A stretch of DNA of 64,000 nt from JAVEWJ01 sp034004605. GTDB lineage: Bacteria > Patescibacteriota > Gracilibacteria > UBA1369 > LOWO2-01-FULL-3. Position 1 is the stretch's first letter; every line of letters begins with the position of its first letter. The notes beneath the pieces are model-generated. The model worked only from the letters and a program-made list of their open reading frames with translations. It was not told the DNA's origin and searched no databases. The stretch spans positions 121,284 through 185,283 of the forward strand of contig JAVEWJ010000002.1 of assembly GCA_034004605.1 (NCBI GenBank). The letters run 5' to 3'. The translations under genes and the position numbers were made by a program. Positions 61,352 to 64,000 of this stretch are shown piece by piece.

Positions 61352-64000
61352 TTATTGGAAAATTATTTTTTTCGTTATTGAATCGCTTTGTCCATCCTCT
61401 CTAATCACCGTGAGTTTTACAACTATTTCACCCCAGGATTTTTGAAAATTGGTCTGCCATGTTCCCGGTTTGTCAGTGATATAATCGAAATCATCGTCTT
61501 TGACTCCGTTTGTAGGAGCCGAATCGAAATTTATATTTTTATCGATTTGATAATACTTAATCGGACCCTCCGATTTGGAAAAATCCAGCTTGATTATACC
61601 GGACTCTCCTGAAAGAGTAGCCGGAGTCATTTCAAGAACGGCTTTCACAGGCAATAAATCAATTACATTTTCTTCGTCATCCTCCGTAACCGTGGTGTCT
61701 TCGGGATCATAAATACTGCTTACCTCTCCTATTACCACATCTTTGGTAATTTCCGATCTTTCACCAAGCGAATCCACGACTTGAAGTTTTACCTTATATA
61801 TGCCGTAAGTGTCGTAAGTCCAAAGCGGACCGCTTACTCTGGCATCAACATCGTTATTCCTTATCATATCTCCGCTTGTGTCTTTGTTTAAATCGAAATC
61901 CCAAAGAGTCTGCGCGATTTTAGCGTTTACCTCCGTATCTGCCTTTGATTTATCCACAAACTGAACTTTTAATTTATTGTTTTTATCCGGAAAATTGAAC
62001 TCGAAATCTGCCTCAGGAGGATTTGATTTGGCGTCCACATAGATTTTCACTATCGGTGAAACCGCTTCTCCGCCCTTATCATCGCGAACTTTAAGCCTTA
62101 CATCGAACCCTTTCAAATTCTTTGCGTCATAAGTGTACTCGATTGTTGGCTTGTCCGTAGGTGCGTTGTTGAAAAAACCATCTCCTTCCAAATCCCAAAT
62201 ATAAGCTACTATATTGCCGTCCGGATCTGTTGAAGTGCTTGTAAATGTAATTGGATCTCCAAGGAAAACCTTCGTTGCATTTACAGAGAACTTCGCTACA
62301 GGAAGAGCGTTTGGGCCGTTTACAACTTTCACTTTGGGAACTGTATTTGTGTCGTAAAGCTCTTTAGATGAATATGTAAGATTGTCGTTGTCGGTAAGTT
62401 CAACTCCAAGGCCGTATTCGATCTCTTCGCCCTCGGGGCCGTTTGTACCGATTGTCATTTGCGCATTATCCACAGTGGTAATCATCGAGCCAAGCTCATT
62501 ATCCGGATCATCGATATCGTAATACCACCATCTGTATTGCGTGATTCTTCCGTCCGGATCCTCAGCTCCGTATACTTTCATCAAAACCGTGATTGGAGTG
62601 GTATTTGCACCCCTTTCGGTTCTCGGAATTCCTTGAAGAGAAGAGAATTTCGGACTTAAATTGTCTATGTCGATTTTTACCTCGTCCGTCGCGCTTATAT
62701 TGCTATTTTCCTTATCGGAAACAGTAAGGCGGACCGTGTAATAACCGGGATCCTGCGGACTTAATTCATTAAATGTATGTATCACCGATTTTTGAGATGA
62801 ACGAGTGGTGTCGCCGAAATCCCATGAATAATTTAGCATTCGGCCCGTACCATCCACATTTTTGGACTCCGAAGCATCAAATCTAATTTGCGTTTTTTTC
62901 GTAGCAGGCACCGCTTCTTCCAAATCGTAGACTTGTTCTTCGTCTATATATACGGAAATTTTCGCAATTGGGGTATTTCCATCTCCTATATATACGGTCT
63001 TTGTAATCGAGGTGTCTTCTTCTTCGATATTGAAAACCGTGGCTTTTACCTTATAGTCGCCACTCTCGGTATATCTGTGTGTAATTAATTTACTTTGATT
63101 GAAAGAACCGCTCTCCCTATCGCCATCATCAAAATCGATTTCGTAAGCGACAGCATTTGATGAAAGCATTTCAAACGAGATTTCCGCGTAGCCGTCTTCG
63201 TTTATCATTTCGGAAACCTGCGTCTGAGTGCCCCATTCGAGATCAAGAACACTTTCGATATCCACAGTTTTGGACATTTCGCCGTATTCTTCGTTTTGAC
63301 CGCTTGTAAGCGTATCCGATACTCTGAGGGTCACCTCATATTTTCCTTTTTGGAAAAACTGAATCACCGGATTTGTTGATGTTTCGCTTGTATCGTTTAT
63401 AAAACGGTATTTATCCGTGGTCGTATGAACCGTCCATTTATATGTGAGAAATTTCTTATCGCCATCCGGATCAAAGCTTTTCTCGGCATCGAAACTCACG
63501 GTTGCCGGCTTGTTTTCGTTTTTAATTTCCGTTGTAAAGACGGCCACCGGTTTTTGAGATGTGACCTCGAAATCCATTAATGTATCGCTTGAAGAATTGC
63601 CGTTTTGATCGGTAACGGTAAGCGTAATGTTGTATTTCAAAGGATAAGTGAATTTGTAGGTGAGCTTTGACATCGTAGAGCCCTCCATCGGTTTTATATT
63701 TAAATCCTGAGGCTTTCTCTGGCCATCACTTGGTGTAATTTCCCAACGATAACTCCTAATTCCGCCTCTGTCGCTTCTGGATGCGCTTCCGTCAAAGACG
63801 GTATCTGTATTTATTATTCCTTTGCCTTTGTTCGGATCAATAATTCTTGCCGATAGATCGGAAATATCAAGAGTGATTATTTTTCTATCCACAACGCCGA
63901 GTTTTGACATTACTTCAAGGCGCACCGAATATCTTCCCGATGTGGAATATGAAACGGTTGCAGTTGGATTGCTCGTAAAGTCGCGGACATCTCCGTTTCC
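61352..64000 (-). CDS. PKD-repeat surface protein (5' end outside window)
   Basis: At least 882 aa; the frame is open to the window edge, and the residues before the first GTG (GRYSVRLEV) are the end of a PKD repeat, so this is the C-terminal part of a longer protein. At least five PKD-like repeats are visible, for example YKWTVHTTTDKYR, NYSWDFGDTTRSSQ, YRWWYYDIDDPDNE, YIWDLEGDGFFNN and TLWDFDLNKDTSGD, with HTFNE...GYYTVRLTVSD-type ends. The C-terminus has no visible anchor. Operon with the PKD membrane protein downstream. Confidence 0.85.
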   Translation of the reverse strand, partial: GNGDVRDFTSNPTATVSYSTSGRYSVRLEVMSKLGVVDRKIITLDISDLSARIIDPNKGKGIINTDTVFDGSASRSDRGGIRSYRWEITPSDGQRKPQDLNIKPMEGSTMSKLTYKFTYPLKYNITLTVTDQNGNSSSDTLMDFEVTSQKPVAVFTTEIKNENKPATVSFDAEKSFDPDGDKKFLTYKWTVHTTTDKYRFINDTSETSTNPVIQFFQKGKYEVTLRVSDTLTSGQNEEYGEMSKTVDIESVLDLEWGTQTQVSEMINEDGYAEISFEMLSSNAVAYEIDFDDGDRESGSFNQSKLITHRYTESGDYKVKATVFNIEEEDTSITKTVYIGDGNTPIAKISVYIDEEQVYDLEEAVPATKKTQIRFDASESKNVDGTGRMLNYSWDFGDTTRSSQKSVIHTFNELSPQDPGYYTVRLTVSDKENSNISATDEVKIDIDNLSPKFSSLQGIPRTERGANTTPITVLMKVYGAEDPDGRITQYRWWYYDIDDPDNELGSMITTVDNAQMTIGTNGPEGEEIEYGLGVELTDNDNLTYSSKELYDTNTVPKVKVVNGPNALPVAKFSVNATKVFLGDPITFTSTSTDPDGNIVAYIWDLEGDGFFNNAPTDKPTIEYTYDAKNLKGFDVRLKVRDDKGGEAVSPIVKIYVDAKSNPPEADFEFNFPDKNNKLKVQFVDKSKADTEVNAKIAQTLWDFDLNKDTSGDMIRNNDVDARVSGPLWTYDTYGIYKVKLQVVDSLGERSEITKDVVIGEVSSIYDPEDTTVTEDDEENVIDLLPVKAVLEMTPATLSGESGIIKLDFSKSEGPIKYYQIDKNINFDSAPTNGVKDDDFDYITDKPGTWQTNFQKSWGEIVVKLTVIREDGQSDSITKKIIFQ

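Overview
The window is AT-rich bacterial DNA that looks like a member of the Candidate Phyla Radiation (Patescibacteria), possibly a Peregrinibacteria-like lineage. The reasons are the dense gene packing, starts preceded by A-rich 'acaaaaat' instead of a Shine-Dalgarno, and many very large unrecognised surface proteins beside a minimal set of translation and repair genes. TGA is used as a stop in several genes and no long gene carries it in frame, so the TGA=Gly code of Gracilibacteria/Absconditabacteria is unlikely. The phylum is an inference from gene content only.

Layout. 1-17.4 kb is core genome: infB (5' end outside the window), proS, an rfbD-like reductase and a PfkB kinase on +; then rplS, rnhB and a polysaccharide pyruvyl transferase on -; a winged-helix regulator with a palindromic operator; tig with a small membrane gene; a 1073-aa unknown protein; a likely structured ncRNA; tRNA-His; rpmA; an M23/coiled-coil murein hydrolase; nth; and tRNA-Gln.

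17,497-27,628 is a 10.1-kb integrated element in the 3' end of tRNA-Gln. Removing it would rejoin the tRNA to a terminator hairpin that now lies at 27.64 kb. It carries a large serine recombinase broken by one extra C, a hairpin-rich non-coding stretch, and a cassette bounded by two 226-bp GC-rich inverted repeats. The cassette encodes an XRE controller, two D12-class adenine methyltransferases, an AlwI-family restriction endonuclease, a 1158-aa protein joining a LexA-type winged helix to a large helical body, and a 57-aa membrane peptide. The restriction-modification part is recognisable. The last two genes are the best candidates for something undescribed.

27.6-42.8 kb is core/accessory: two GT2 glycosyltransferases, an XRE/membrane-protein pair, a lipoprotein, an RRM RNA-binding protein with its own promoter and terminator, a DUF4395 protein and a Cys-ladder membrane protein, a DUF2130 nuclease-like protein, a DUF3160 lipoprotein and a UvrD-type helicase with a RecB-like nuclease domain.

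42.9-57.5 kb is a tandem array of five large membrane-anchored surface proteins. They share one approximately 240-residue N-terminal ectodomain that I cannot match to a named family, followed by completely different C-terminal modules (FN3, Ig-like, Kazal-like, Cys/Asp ladders). 57.5-64 kb holds a paralogue of an unknown protein seen at 31 kb, a small secreted acidic protein with a possible sorting tail, and two adjacent PKD-repeat surface proteins, the last running off the window.
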